Shown here: in pieces, positions 11,229-26,200 of the stretch
How positions within the stretch are numbered: position 1 is the first letter of the stretch
Layout: each line of letters opens with the position of its first letter
NCBI GenBank assembly: GCA_932294295.1
Contig: OW028581.1
Span: 13,490,162 to 13,554,161, forward strand
Source of the DNA: Alitta virens
Taxonomy: Eukaryota; Annelida; Polychaeta; Phyllodocida; Nereididae
Reading direction: 5' to 3'
DNA length: 64,000 nucleotides
Position numbers and translations under genes: made by a program
Notes under the pieces: model-generated
Seen by the model: the letters and a program-made list of their open reading frames with translations, nothing else
Database searches by the model: none
What the model was told of the DNA's origin: nothing

Positions 11229-14200
11229 CTGAAATGAAGTACAGAACAGTTCACTGATGAAGATATATTTCAAAAAGAACATTTTTCTCCCAGTAGCATC
11301 TAATTCATGTCTGTTCCAGTGCTACTCACCCGTCAAAATGGAATTTCTCCTTAGCACTGCTTCACCCCATCCGTCCCCATAAGCATCAACTGGATACGCT
11401 GGTTCATTGTGTTTAGGAATATCCAAACCTGCAACAACACAGCCTCATGTAAGGTGTCATTCCTTAAAAACAAACAATAATTACATAAGTACTTTGAGAG
11501 CAACTGACCATTGTATTCGATCACCTCACTGACTCTGAACAGTTTGGTTAGACGCAAAAACCCAAAGATGACTACCGCACAAACCCCTGACCAAGCAATG
11601 ATGGCGGCAGCACCTGCAAAATTCCAGCCCAGGGCCTAGAATATAAAGAAAAAGACATACAAGGAATGTCAGAATTTCATTAAGAATTACCTTGAAGCCA
11701 AGTAAAGATACGTTTACCATGCCAACATGTGCACTACCTTGGATAAGCCAGAGTCTCTGTCTGTCTCTGTCTGTCTCTGTCTGTCTGTGTCTGTCTGTGT
11801 CTGTCTGTGTCTGTCTGTGTCTGTCTGTGTCTGTCTGTCTCTGTCTGTCTAACCCTAACACTCCCTGTCTGTCTCTGTCTGTCTCACTCTCTGTCTATAT
11901 CTATATCTATAACTATCTATCTATATACATAGTTATATATATATATACAATCCAACCAGACTTTTTTTTGTATGTACAGTAGCTAATTTGATGTGTACGC
12001 ACCATCCAAGAGTGTTTGTTGAAGTTCATGAAAACCCCAGTGTCCCTGTTGAAGAGCGGAGCAGCTATGACGCCCCACAAACCTCCACCCATGTGCACTG
12101 CAACGAAAAAGAAAAAAACATGGCCTAACTTGGAAGATCACAATGACAATGACAATGGTTGCAATTTATTGAATTCAAATTATTATACAAATTCAATTTA
12201 TATGGTCTGAAAAAGAGACCAGGAGAAAAAATCTCAGCCTTCCAAGATGAGACAAAGTTTCTTCACATTCTGGTGGACAAAATGTAAGGTAAAGTGGTGC
12301 TGTCAATTTGTTACCAGTGAGTTTTCGTTTTTCACTCAAGAAAGAATAGGAAGGACACAGAACTGTGTTCGCTGAACTAGGGTCAATATTGCACCAAGGT
12401 TGACCTACGTTGACCAAAATTGAGCCGTTGTTGAGCTAAAATCGAGCCAACATAGAATTTCATCTGCAGACTACTGATCTTAGACTTAGTAAGCCTTACC
12501 TGCCACAGCGTCCAGGGGATCATCCACTCTGATCTTGACCATCAACCAACTCCAAAATTTGAAGGCAATTCCTGCTACACAGCCGGTCGCTGCTGCTCCC
12601 CAAGGGTACATGGTATTGCATCCAGCACAAGCAGCCACCTGAAATGAAAAGCATTTGATGTAGTTGTATCCAAGGTAACATAATCATACTGTTGCACTAA
12701 AGCTTCTATTAATTTTTTAATGAAGTGGTCATTTGGCTTAGCAGCGAGGGTCCAGGATCTGAAGCCTTAGTACAATTCTGTTAAAGTTAAATGAAGATGG
12801 AGTCCAAAGTAAAGTTGAATGGTTTATTGCATAGTCATATTAAACTGTGTTCCCCACAAAGTCCAAAGAATTACATATTGAAATGTTTCATGTGAGATCA
12901 GTTCCCCAAAGTCCAAAGAATTACATATGGAAATGTTTCATGTGAGATCAGTTCCCCACAGTCCAAAGAATTACATATGGAAATGTTTCATGTGAGATCA
13001 GTTCCCCACAGTCCAAAGAATTACATATTGAAATGTTCTATGTGAGATCAGTTCCCCACAGTCCAAAGAATTACATATGGAAATGTTTCATGTGAGATCA
13101 GTTCCCCACAGTCCAAAGAATTACATATTGAAATGTTCTATGTGAGATCAGTTCCCCACAGTCCAAAGAATTACATATGGAAATGTTTCATGTGAGATCA
13201 GTTCCCCACAGTCCAAAGAATTACATATTGAAATGTTCTATGTGAGATCAGTTCCCCACAGTCCAAAGAATTACATATGGAAATGTTTCATGTGAGATCA
13301 GTTCCCCACAGTCCAAAGAATTACATATGGAATGTTTCATGTGAGATCAGTTCCCCACAGTCCAAAGAATTACATATGGAAATGTTTCATGTGAGATCAG
13401 TTCCCCACAGTCCAAAGAATTACATATGGAAATGTTTCATGTGAGATCAGTTCCCCACAGTCCAAAGAATTACATATTGAAATGCTCTATGTGAGATCAG
13501 CCTTAACTCAAAAATACATGACTAAATAGCCAGAACTCTCTGCTGACATTAATTTTTCATGCTCCACTCTGTAATGAATTCAAATCCTAACCAGACATGC
13601 ATCAAGAAAAAGTCTCCGTACCATTCCCGTGAGACCTCCATTGATTAATGTCAACAAACTCCAGTTTCGCTTTTTGTCTACGATGAGAGTTTCAACGAAC
13701 TTGATGAGTAGACATGTAATTCCTGCAAAGGATGCGGCCAGGATTGTGTTGACTACTGCACGACTGAAGTAGATGTAGTCTCCCTCCTGGGACATGGATG
13801 CTTGAGATCCTCCATTGAAAGCAAAAAAGCCAAAGAAGAGAATGAAGCCTCCTAAAGCAGCCCACTGCAAAAACAAAAATACAGTGACAATGCTGTAAAT
13901 ATTACATAGCAATAAAATGCAGTAGATCAGCACTTCTAACATCATGTTCTGGAGAAACGTATTAACGCATAATATATATTATTTTATTTCGTACACACCA
14001 GGTACAGAGTACATAATTGAAATTGTAATATATAATACATGTAAATAAGAATTTAATTATAATATAATAGTAAATTTAATAAGTACAAAGATGTGTTAAA
14101 ATAAAATCTATATTTATATATAATCCGTCATGTCAATAACATTGCATGGATCAACATAGGGCCAGCTGTACATGTCAATAATTTTACTGGTACAACACCA

Positions 14201-17200
14201 AGACAATGGTAAGACATTGAGGGCCACTATGAGAGGGCCAACTTAAAGCCAACAGTGCTAACATGAAGTTTGCTTCTTTGAGTACCCCACCTGTTATTAA
14301 AGTGGCAATATTTCATATAAAGCTCATGAGTAATTACATGTATCGATGTATAGTTTGCTTACAGGCACAGAATGTCCCTTGATTTCATAAACCTGGCCGT
14401 CCTCCCCAAACCGTCCAAGACGAGGTCCCAAAATGGCCGCCGCAATAAGTGAACTCATCCCACCAAGAAGATGCACCACACCACTGCCAGCAAAATCCTG
14501 CAAAACACATGCAATTTAAAGCTGGTGCGCACATAATTAGAAAAAAATCCAACTTGTCAATCTATTCATATATCTGTTCATCTATCTGTCTATCTATCGA
14601 GGCCATAGTCTGAAAAAATCTGATTGCTTTCTTTCAACATCCATCTAAATGTTTTTAACCATAACGTTTATATATATTGCCATATAACGTTATACATAAG
14701 ATCAGCAACACGGTTTGATAGAAGAGCACAAACTAACAAAGATCAATCTGCCAAAATAGGAATGAGAATGGATCAATTCATTCTGACAAATTGGATTCAA
14801 TTTAATTCATTTATTCACTAACCAAATCATGGCATGAATGGGAGTGATAATAATTTCACTCGTTCAAATGTTTATGTGTTACGTAGTTAAAACTGTAGTT
14901 TACTTAATTTTATTATTATTATTTTTTTATTAACTATATGACAAATGTATCTCACCATAATGCGAAACCGTCAATAATATACTTTAAACATCTTATTCTA
15001 GTTAGTGGACGTTTTGTCCAGTTGGGTCAGGTAGGATGCCAACTGATGCTGGGGGTGTATGTTTTTATATGTTACACATTGTCCATTTGATGAAGAAGTC
15101 ATTTTACAAAGGGCATTACCTGGTAAGTCACGGTTTCGATGGTTCCACTATTATTGAATTGGTGTCCAAGTGCCAACCAACCATTACTGTTCCAGGCCCA
15201 GTGCGTCACTATGGGGTATACTATGCCTGAAAAAATTAAAAGATAGCATGCATAAATAGCATAAATTTGTCACAGCTTCTTGAAATTACTTAATACAATG
15301 TCGAACAGTGACAACAAGATTGTTAAGTTTATTGCTGAAAGAGCAGTGAAGTACCACAGGACGATCATATCAGGCAATATCAGTTATATTGAGACTGTCT
15401 ACAAGAAACCTCTGACTGATTTTAGTAGCTTGCCTGAGTTAAAATCCTATTATTTACCACTTGAAGAACAGTGCACAGTTCAGGCTGTGAGAGACATTTT
15501 GATTTACAATCCATTAGATTTGTCACCACTTGATCAATGCCACTTTTTATATTTTCTCTGTACTATTTGAATTTATCTGAGTAATTTGTAATATGTGTCT
15601 ATACCTGAATGCAGTGTATGAAATAAATATATATATAATGTATTCATGAGCCGTCAATACGATACACATATATGTATAACAGAGTGGATTGGAGGTGAAG
15701 AGGGAGAGGCAGCGGTGTCTAATTGACCAGATACAGTTGAATGATGGATTAAGTGGGAAGAAAAGGTGAAAGGAGATTGTTGAATCATGATAGAGTGACC
15801 AAGTATGGAGGTGCATGACTGGGTCACTCTGAGTCATAAGTTACAATTAATTTCGATGAGACTCAATGCAGCGTAATTATTATTTACACCAATCTGAAAA
15901 GGACCATGAAACCAGAGCATAAAATGAGAAATGAAACCAGTTGAAAGCTTTTTCTTTTTTCAAAAAGGAAACTGCTTTCCTGCCAAGTCTTGCACAGCTT
16001 TCTTTAATTTCTTCGTGAGGTTTCAGCATCTATCCTATTTGTTTACAGTTGTCTTTTCTTTTCCAGCTCAATGAAGCAGGCCACAGTGTTAAAATCGAGA
16101 TATAGAAGATTCATTTTACTCTAGGGGTAGAAACTGATTTGTTTGATTAATTTTTAAAACATTCCACTTGTATATTTAATATTTAACCCAAATTCTGTAT
16201 TGATATGTCACCAATGGACATCTCTAAAGGGTATGGGGGGGCGGGGCAACAGAAGCAGTCAATCAAAAGAGAAGATGTTGGTTCTTCAACTTCGGGCTGC
16301 ATGTGTCAGTTCTGTGTTGGGTTAACATCAGTCAATCATGCTATGCGACATGTAATGAATAGCCATGGCATTCTTGTCAAAGTCAAGGTTTTTCACCTTT
16401 AATTGTTTTGGCTCCACCAACCAAGCATTCTCCAAACAGTACCAGCATTGCAAGTTACTACCATGTGGTTTCCTAAAGTATTAGTACACCATACATCAAC
16501 TGCTGTGTCATTGAAAACCACATGCCCTGACATAACTGTCCCTAGAGCAGCAAAAATCACATTAATGGTCATGAGGTTTTTTTAAGGATGGTAATAGGTT
16601 ATAGATCTTATCTAAGCAAAAATATGATACCATTTGGAATGAGAGACTCCATATACAGTGTAATTGGCTTTTTCATAGGCGGCCTAATTTACCCCTAGGC
16701 GGCCCACTAAGAAAACTTGTGGGTCTAAAAAAGGTTGTTGCAACGCCTCGCACAGTCCAGCAGGTGCTTTTTTGTGATGTATCACCATGTCTGATTGGCT
16801 GAACAGCCGTGAAATTAATTCTTTTTTGATTCCGTGCTTTGACAACTTTCATAGCTAGTACAAATCATTATACAATTTTTTTTTATATATTATTGGACAT
16901 AGTGTGGAAGTGGTCAAGGCACGATTGCGATTTCATGTAAAGTTTTCTTAGAGCGGCCAACGGCAAGATGTTGATTCCGTGTCTACTTTTGAACTATAAG
17001 GACTTCCTCAACAACATTTTTTCGAACCTTTGCAAACAACCATCAGGTAATAGCTTCCCTGCTCTTTAAATATGTCAAATTGAGCTGCCCATACAGAGTA
17101 TGACAGAAGCAGAGACATAGTACGTACCAGTAATGACTGTGCTGTAGACCACATAAGCATAGAAGTCGCATCTCTCGGCCACTGCCCCTGATACAATAGT

Positions 17201-20200
17201 TGCAGCTGTTGCAGCGAAAACGAAATGAAAGAACCAAAGGGCATAGTCGCCATCCGCAAATCCATTGGAGACGAAGTTGCTGTGACTGACAAACTCATTG
17301 CTGGTGCTGCCAAAAGCCAGGGGCCAGCCTATGATCCAGTAGGAAATGCAACCAATGACTGAAAATGCAAGCAACGCATTAATACCACGGCACTTAATGC
17401 TAATTATGTATGTCACTAAGTTCAAATTAATGGATACTGCTATATAAACCCGGCCATACTCACATGAATCCAGCATGTTCTTCAACAGGATATTCGTTGC
17501 ATTCTTCGACCTAACAGCTCCACACTCCAAGAAGGCAAAACCACATTGCATAACTGTCAACAGAAAAGAAAAAAGCCATCCATCAGTGCTCATATTATTG
17601 TGGGCTTGCTGTGATATTATAATTCAATTGCTGAAACTTTAGTTATTACGAGACAATTTTTGATCGTCAGTGTAGTTCAAGAGGGTTAACGTTATCACTT
17701 GGAAAAATTCATGTCTGTCTGTAGGCAGGCATGACACTTTCGTTTCCGGGAGCAGAACTTGAACACTAATGTGCTTACCCTTAAAATATTTCATACTGTA
17801 ATACTCTATATGGCCTAGTTGTGCCTTTTGATAGTCACATCGACATTCTCAGCTATGTTTTATAAAATTGGGAAACAGAAAAAATGATGCACACTAAAGG
17901 CCCTATCTCACATAGCCGAGTGACAATGCCGAGTGATGCCGAGTGCCTAAAAAATCGGGCAGTCGGGAATACACGGCTTTGCATGCCGAGCGCTCTGGAA
18001 ATGGTCGGCAATACTCGGCAACACTCGTGGACTGATCGTAAAGTTTTAAACATGTTTAAAACTTTCTAGGATTGTCGCCGAGCAAATTTGCTCTGAAATT
18101 GCTTGGGATTTACATGGGTTCAACTCGCCGTGCACTCGGCGTGTTAACCCCGTGTCAATGCAGACTGGATTAGACTGGATTTACACACCGAGCGGTCGGC
18201 GTGTAAACCAGAGTGATCCGTTTGACACTGGTACAACACCGGATCGCTCGGCGTGTTGTCCCAGTGTGGTCGGCGAATGGTCGGCGAGTGCTCGGCGAGT
18301 GCTCGGCGTGTAACAAAGAGTTTATTGGCTAGACACTCGGGACCATTGGCTAGACCACCCGGCAATAATTCGTTTTCTAGGCATAAAATGACCAAAGAGT
18401 GACCAGGAGCGAAGCCGATTGACTTGCTTGCCAGCGATCGGCATCACTCTGCGTCATCACTCGGCTATGTGTGATAGTGGCTTTAAGTAAGTAAGTACTG
18501 CATGTTACAACCAGTAGCACTTACTTCAAATTAGCTGACCTGGCAGGGTATATTAGTTTATTTGTCAAATAAAATTCATGTTTACCACACCCAGAACGCT
18601 TAATTTGTCAACATGCTTACGTGATAATGTTGTTTGGTTAGCAAATTTGTCTCACTAGCAAATGACCTTACTGACATTACAACGTTATGATCAGCGTCGT
18701 CGTTTTATGTAGAGCCTTTTGAGGGTCTCACATCATAGTCTTTTTCCGTACTAATGGAAAAATCTAAAAATGCTTAAAATTGTGTTAAATTGTATTTCTG
18801 GAGCAGAACTCTAGCACTAATCACAGGCGCCCTCCAGCAGGGGCAATCATCAAGATAGAGAATAAAGAATAATATTATGTCTTAACATATATATATAGCA
18901 GCTGGACGGTGCCTGTGCACTAATGCACTTACCCTAATGAAATTTCAGACAGTATTATATTCCATAACGCCTAGTTGGGCCTTTGGTAACTCATTAATAT
19001 ATCGCAGCTATATTTCACAAAATAAGGAAAAAATTGTTTCTAGAGGGGAACTGGAGCACTTATCCTGACAGGTATAAAACATGAATAGACTGTCTACAAC
19101 AGTGTATTTGTGTCTTTTGGGGGTCTCATGGCCTTACTTACATAAATTAGGGGAAACTATGAAAAATTCTTGATTTTTCAAACCTCCATGTGAAATTTTG
19201 CAAGTAAAATATCTTAATGCGGTACTTTCTTTTTCTAAACTTAATTTGAAATTTACTTTAACTTTGCAGACCATAGGTAAACTGCATGTACTGAACATGT
19301 AGGCGAATGGTGACAACAACAAATTATTAGTAAACAGATATCTAATGTAAATATCATAGTTGCTTACACCAAATTTATTTAAAAAAAAAAAAGAAGTTAT
19401 CTAGCAATGTGTGATAGCAGTAATATGTGATTGTAAATTTGATGAAAGAAAAAAAAAGAAAATTTCTCTGAGCTGGATTCGAACCAATGTCACCACACTC
19501 AGCAGCATTGCACCATCACATCTGCTTAAGGTACCATGGTTTTTTTTTAGTGTATGCCTCTGTGTTCTGTTTAATTATGCCTAAAACTTTAATTTATAAA
19601 TTTTGAAGTTGTAACCAAGGACTTTATCCCAAAATTAACTAAAACTTTAGTTGAATACTGCCTAGATTAGTTTTGCTTGATAATTTCTAAGTCGAATACA
19701 TTAAAATAAGTGAAGAGGCCCCCGACAGGTTCTTCATAATTGAACAACCAATCAAATCAAAGCGTCTGCAAGACTACCCTCCCTGGGTCCTTGATCTAAT
19801 CTCTTTCACCCACCAAAGTTAGTGTTCGTAATATATACCTGGCATTGTTACAAACCGCATCTGTCATAGATATATTGTGTCATAGGTCTAGATGCCAGAT
19901 ATAAAAAATCTCACACAGCTGTAATAAGCACCATCTTAGTGTGCCCTGTGTGCTTCCTATTGATTTGGAATTTGTTTAGCATCTATCGATTGTGATTGTC
20001 TAGGATGGATGAAAAACATACAAACTATAGTATAAAATCTGGTTCCCAGATAGCATTACCAATGCTCAATGACAGAACAGACCGACCTCATCAGTGAAAA
20101 TGGAAATTTGTAAGGCACAGGGATGTCATTCTAGCTGTTGTTTCATCCTCATGCAGATACAATGTGTTAAAACTTTAAAGAATTAAAATACTTACCAACA

Positions 20201-23200
20201 AGCAAGGCTCATAATATTTTTGGAATAGGAGGGTATTCTCTGAATATAGTTGCAAGTGAGATTTCCTAACTTCATCCAGATTGAGCATATCTGGTAAAAC
20301 ACATCTGGGAGCTTACCCCAAATTCCACCTCAGGAACTCCAATTTCAACACAGAAAATCTGACATCTCATTGTAAATATGCCTGCATGATTTGTCGCTGT
20401 AATAAATAAAAACCAAGGCTGGTCCCACAGGCTATGAATTACTCATAAAGTGAATTTGACTTTTTATTTGACAAGTTAGATTTATTTAAATGTGTTTAGA
20501 TGCCCCACCATGCTTGACTTATTGGAAATTTCTTTTAATGCATTTACCATCTTATCTGTAAATTGTACAATAAAGGTGCCAGACCATGTTAGACATCTTT
20601 CATATCAAAGCATATATCTTTTGGAGAATCCGCATACAAAAACTATTGTGTACAGCAGGTTATCGGGTATTTTTTTACCCCACGCATACACAACAAATAT
20701 AATACAAAATATCCAGAGATATATGGGAAAAAAACTCCTGCACTGACCTCAGATCCTGTTCGAATATATGTTTTAGGACTTTTTTAAAAGGCTTATGTAA
20801 ACTGCACACACTATAATTTCACATAAAAAGTTTTATTACAGCGCATATTAAAACATCTGTCACAATCTTCATTTTCACAATCAGTGTCTTCTCTGTTCAC
20901 AGTTTCTGAGTTGATATTGTAACCTGGAAGGTTTTTATCACTGTTAAATTCTTCACTCTACAAGACATTTCTTTACTAAACTTTGAAATCTGTGACCTAA
21001 ATACGGATGCAAAGAAAACAGGTCATCATTTAACATATGCTATACATAAGTATTCATTGTTCACAGTAAGCCTTAATAACAAACCCTTAATTTAAAAGCT
21101 ACATTTGAACTGGTGCTTTGGTTGTGTAATTGTACTGCCTCTGGGGATTTAATAGATCAATGTATGTTTGATGGGTGTCAAATTTTGATTAAGGTAAGAT
21201 ATTTGGGATAATCAATGCTTGATTATTTGAATTTAAGCATGAAAATCCAGAAAAAAGTAGATATTGTCACACTGAGGTGGTTTAGACTGGCACTTGGCAA
21301 GGCTGACATGCAAGCCACCAGAACTAAAATGCCATGAATATTATTGCAGCAGAAACGAAAATAATACGATTTACATTTGAAGAACTAAAGATGCAATATA
21401 AATAACAGTACCTCTAGACAAACGGCAATGTTTGCCATTTTTATCGTTTATTATTTTTTAGTTTAATTAATAATTAATTTACTGTTAGTTTTATTGTCAC
21501 GAACCTTTCCTTGTTGGGGCTCGGTAGTAGAAATACTCACGTTGAACCTTTTTTATTGTAAATTCAATTACATCTAAGTGATCTCTTGCACTTACCAAAA
21601 TATAAAAGAAACTGTAATAGAGAATTAATTGGTAGCATAGATCATTAATTTGTATACCAGCATTTTTACTTTTGAGGTCAATGAATAGTCATATCTATGG
21701 CCGTCCAGTTTTACCAGTGTCATCTCCCAAATGAATTACACTTAACCGTGGCAACAACAGCTAGACTTTTGTTTATTTCATTTAATTTATAAGTAAAGAC
21801 AAAACCTACTTAAAAAAATCAATTGGATTTTTTTTGAAGGTTTGAGAAAATAGACAATTCCTTATCATCCACGTACTTTTTCCCTCCGTCATGTTTACCT
21901 TCACTTCTTTATGTTGGTCACCATGGCAACCATTTATTACTGCAAATCTTTAATATCATCTTCATTTCTTGGAGGAAAAATTTACATTGTCCATCTTCAC
22001 AAGTTGTCCCAAAAATATAGCACAATATCAGTGACATGAAGCATAGTCCAGCGAGACTTCACTACCACTGAAAGGTCGTTGACCTTTGAACTTTGACCCA
22101 AGAAATAATTTAAATTAAATTTATTATTATAAGATGGTGGAATGCATGCTCTTTATCAAATATGTTTATTGGCGAAGCATTTGTTTGTGTGTAAAAATTA
22201 AAAGGGTGCTGTTGGTGTAGTTGGAGTCTTGACATAAGATGCAGTTTAAGTTTGATATAAGAATTATTGAAAAAAAGCTACATTTAACCTAATTTTCACC
22301 TACAAAATGATGATATTAAGGTAAATGATCTTGTATGTTCAATATACTCAAGGGATGTGCCATATTATCTGTCACAAATTGGGTTTTATCAAGAAGAACA
22401 TCATCTCCATGGCTTCACAATCCAATGAATAGCCCAGAAGTGCTGGCTCAGCCATACAGAGTGGAATCGAAGTTTCATATTTGACCCTTCTTTGAGGGAA
22501 CAAGGTATCCATGGCAACCAAAATTTAACCTTGTGTGACTATGTAGTAAATATATAAATACCTTGATATGTTATGTAATTTTAAAGTGAAAAACATTTTC
22601 CTCATGAATATTTATAATCACTGACCTTTGTTGACCTCAGTTGACCCAAAGATGAAGTCAATGGGCATATTAAGAGAACAATCCCAAAGAATATTGAATA
22701 TTCTCTATTTGTGGTAAGTTTGACATTTGTATGTATAATATTTTTGAAAATATGGTTACCAATGCTGAAAAATGCCTGTCTCAATACATCAACATAGATT
22801 ACAGAGGTCTTTGAAGTTTTCTCTGATGATAAATGAGTAAGAACTGTTACTATGGCAACAGGTTTGACATACTGGTTCAACAGAACTGCTACAGATTTGG
22901 ACTTAAATCTTGCATGAATGCACTTCCATGAGAGATCCATGAATGCGCTCTGAATCAAAGCCCTGTATCAATTTAGGTTGCCATAGAAACTGCTAACATA
23001 CTCAAAACAATTTCTTTAAAATGTAACAATCTTCCTTGGAAACTAGATTTTAGAGAAGTCTACGATCCTGGTGGTTTGGAATTGTATCTTTTGGAAGGTT
23101 AAGAAACTGAATGTAGAAAAAATCACATGAATCATTGGAAAAAAATTCGGGATTGCCCTGAATGCAGATTGTTTGTCGTGTTTTGAAATATACCAATGAC

Positions 23201-26200
23201 GTAATGCGTTGGACCTGGCAATGAATATATCTCCCTGTTGATAAACTTTTTACCCATTTCCATGTATTTTGCGTGCCAAAAAACATATCGTATTTTTTTT
23301 GTAAAAATGTGGTTAAGAATTGGAAATTATGCCAACTTCAAGTTGAAAAAGTTCATGTGTACATTGGCAAAATTGAAAAAAAATAATCGGACGTTTCGGG
23401 CATAACTTGGACGTTTCGGTTTTCGGACGTTTTGACTTGTATTCCTTATTTAGGACTGCTCCAAACATTTGAGTGAATATGACAACAACAAAACAAAAAA
23501 ACGTGTCACTGTATAACTGCGTGAACTAAACAGATTGCTTATAAACCTACACTATAAACTCCCAAAAAACCAAGCCATTCTGGTTGTTTAATGTGCGACC
23601 AATTTTTTTTTATTTTGCAATTCAACCGTATATCATATGATCCTAGTGGTTGGACATAGGCATATATATTTGTTCGATCATTAGGCCTATGGCCCACCAT
23701 AAATGCGTATATTTGAAACTCGTCTTTAGGGTCACATCGAATAGGAAGTTTAAAGAGAGTAAAAAATACTTTCTGACAATTCAAGGGAGCACTGGAGCAT
23801 GCAATTTGTCACGGCACGTCTTTGTGTTGTGTCACTCAGAAATAGAAACATAACTCAATATTTATGGCTGAATCCTGGGTTTTCATGGGCTGCATGATAT
23901 GCAATCTATATTAGGCAGTATACGAGTCATTTTTAAGTTACACAATTTAACTTCCCAGTTACAGCTTTCTGTCTTGTGATTTTAGGTCACATATAAATAA
24001 ATAAAGTGGATTATGCCATTGGATACTTCTCGCCTTACCAATCAACCACAGCTCCTTGTGGCATGTTATTCTCACTGGGATATAACATAAATTTCCTGTT
24101 TCTGATCATCGCTAAATGACTTCGGATAGCTCTGTCCTGTGTGAAAACATTTATTTTTATTTTTGTAGATTGTAAGTCACCATGGAGCATGTATGATGGC
24201 ACAAGGTATGTTCACCATTTCCTAAATCAACTTCACAAAAACGCGATATATGTGACTTCACACACACTTATATTAGATATATTAGCTTGACTGTGCTAAG
24301 CTATATGTCCCCGAATGCAGTTGCATCTCCTGAGCTTGCTTTAATTCGCATGCATGGTTGCTCTCCATTCAAACTTCCTGTTAAAGGCCAAATGCTCATT
24401 GATGCGTGGTGTCAGCACGCATTCCATAAGAAAAGTGGCGAGTTTGCTTTCTCTGTATAGGGTTCAACTTATGGCACTTAAGATTACACAGCTGCGGGTT
24501 TCAAATATTTTGCCTTCGTCACAAATGCCCTTTTTTCATTCATGGTAACATGAGCACAATGGAACAATCACTCCACTGGGTTACGTAAATCTTTTCAATG
24601 TAACCTTCACTTAATAACGTTATCAACACTCCTATGAAGGTTACAGGAATTAGAAGACACAAAAAGGTGAGGTCGTTCAGGCACAGGCATTTGCCATCAT
24701 GACAGCACAAGCAAGTTAGCATACAATAAGACCAAGGCTACTGTTTTTGCCAAGAAACAGCTTTTACTGGCCAATTTCAGTCAATAACATCATATTAAAC
24801 TTCAAAAATGGCAATATTATACACAAAAATAGTTGTCCTTCTTATTCTAAGTGATAACTTAATTTATTTATGGGTATTTACCACTTATTTTTGCCCGTAC
24901 GCTGCGAATGTTCAATTCTCATCTCTTATGGCAGCTAATTTGCATATTTCACCACCTACACACAGGATGGTGCTTCTTGATTGGCCAATATCTCCCAAGC
25001 AGCTTTAAGCCAATTGAGTAACTTAACTGAGCAATCTTTGTTAAAGACTTGTGAGTGTACTCAATGTAAACAAAACTAATTGATATGCAATTTCATGTTT
25101 AAAGTGTTAGGCATTCAATGCCATAAGCCAGCCTATATGCTATTAAGCTAATGTGTTTGTATTTAAGTCTAACTGGTAAACTAGCAAAATAATTACCATC
25201 AAGCTCAGGGCATTTCCTAATGTGTTCAGGTACATTCTGATTGGCAGTTGCAAATGACATAGGGGGATCTTGAGATGAGAAGCCAATTAAGGCAGTCAGT
25301 AGCCTTGGTATTAGTTAAAGTATAAGTGCTGTCATCACTTGAGCAATGACATATATGTTGGCAAACGCCTGTGGTTCAGAGGACAAGAACTCCAATAGGG
25401 GCAGTCACTGCAGTGTGCACATGTGACCAGCTGCTACTCCGGTTAATTCCAAACTTAATTAACCAAGCAAGTTCTGCTCTCTTGGTACAGGCGTGGATGT
25501 AGGCCTTAATCAGCATTAAATCAAATGTATTGTGAGGCTTGAATACAAAGAGTTGAAATCAATGAACTATCCAGAAAACTTAAGCTGTAGTCTTTTGTGC
25601 AACTTTCCTGCACTCTAACAGTAAGCTAAAGAGCAGCTGGCCACCAGCCAAGTGCTAGTAGGCGAGGTCCTGGATCGTAATACTACAGGGTGAGGGTCCA
25701 AGCAGAAGTCAGCATTAATTTTAAATTCCTATCCTATCCTATCCTATCCTATCCTATCCTATGAGACATAGGTGTCATCAGTCGCCCTGGGCGTCTTGGC
25801 TGTCCATCCGGGCTCTGATCATTCTAATGGGTTTCTTGGCGAAGTCAGGCCGAGATCTCTTACGAAAGTCAGCAGAGCCCTGGGGCCTTCCAACTCGCTC
25901 ACCATGCTTACTAGACAAACAGCCGCTCCAGTCTTTCTGTTCCTCCATGGCATTCACGTGAATACACCAACGAATGATCAATTTGCAATAATTTTAGAGC
26001 ATAAATATGTATATGTTGGGTACCATAACATGACTCGAAGACACAAAATTGGCAATTAGCGAAACGTCAATTTTCTAAGTGCTATTCAGCATCGAGGTGA
26101 CAAATGTAACCTGACATGGATCGATCATTTGGTAATCCTTGATATTCGTCATCGCCACAATTGATTGTAGAAATAAATACCACGAAGGAATAAAGTTCAG

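Noticed and set aside
11526..11982. ORFs with QTDTDRHRQ and CLSVSVC repeats
   Set aside because: They are translations of the CTGT microsatellite in Amt intron 8.
12861..13500. CRISPR-like regular 50-bp repeats
   Set aside because: The units are contiguous without unique spacers and lie in an animal gene intron.
19468..19540. Functional tRNA gene on minus
   Set aside because: Only the B box is good; acceptor and other stems do not pair.
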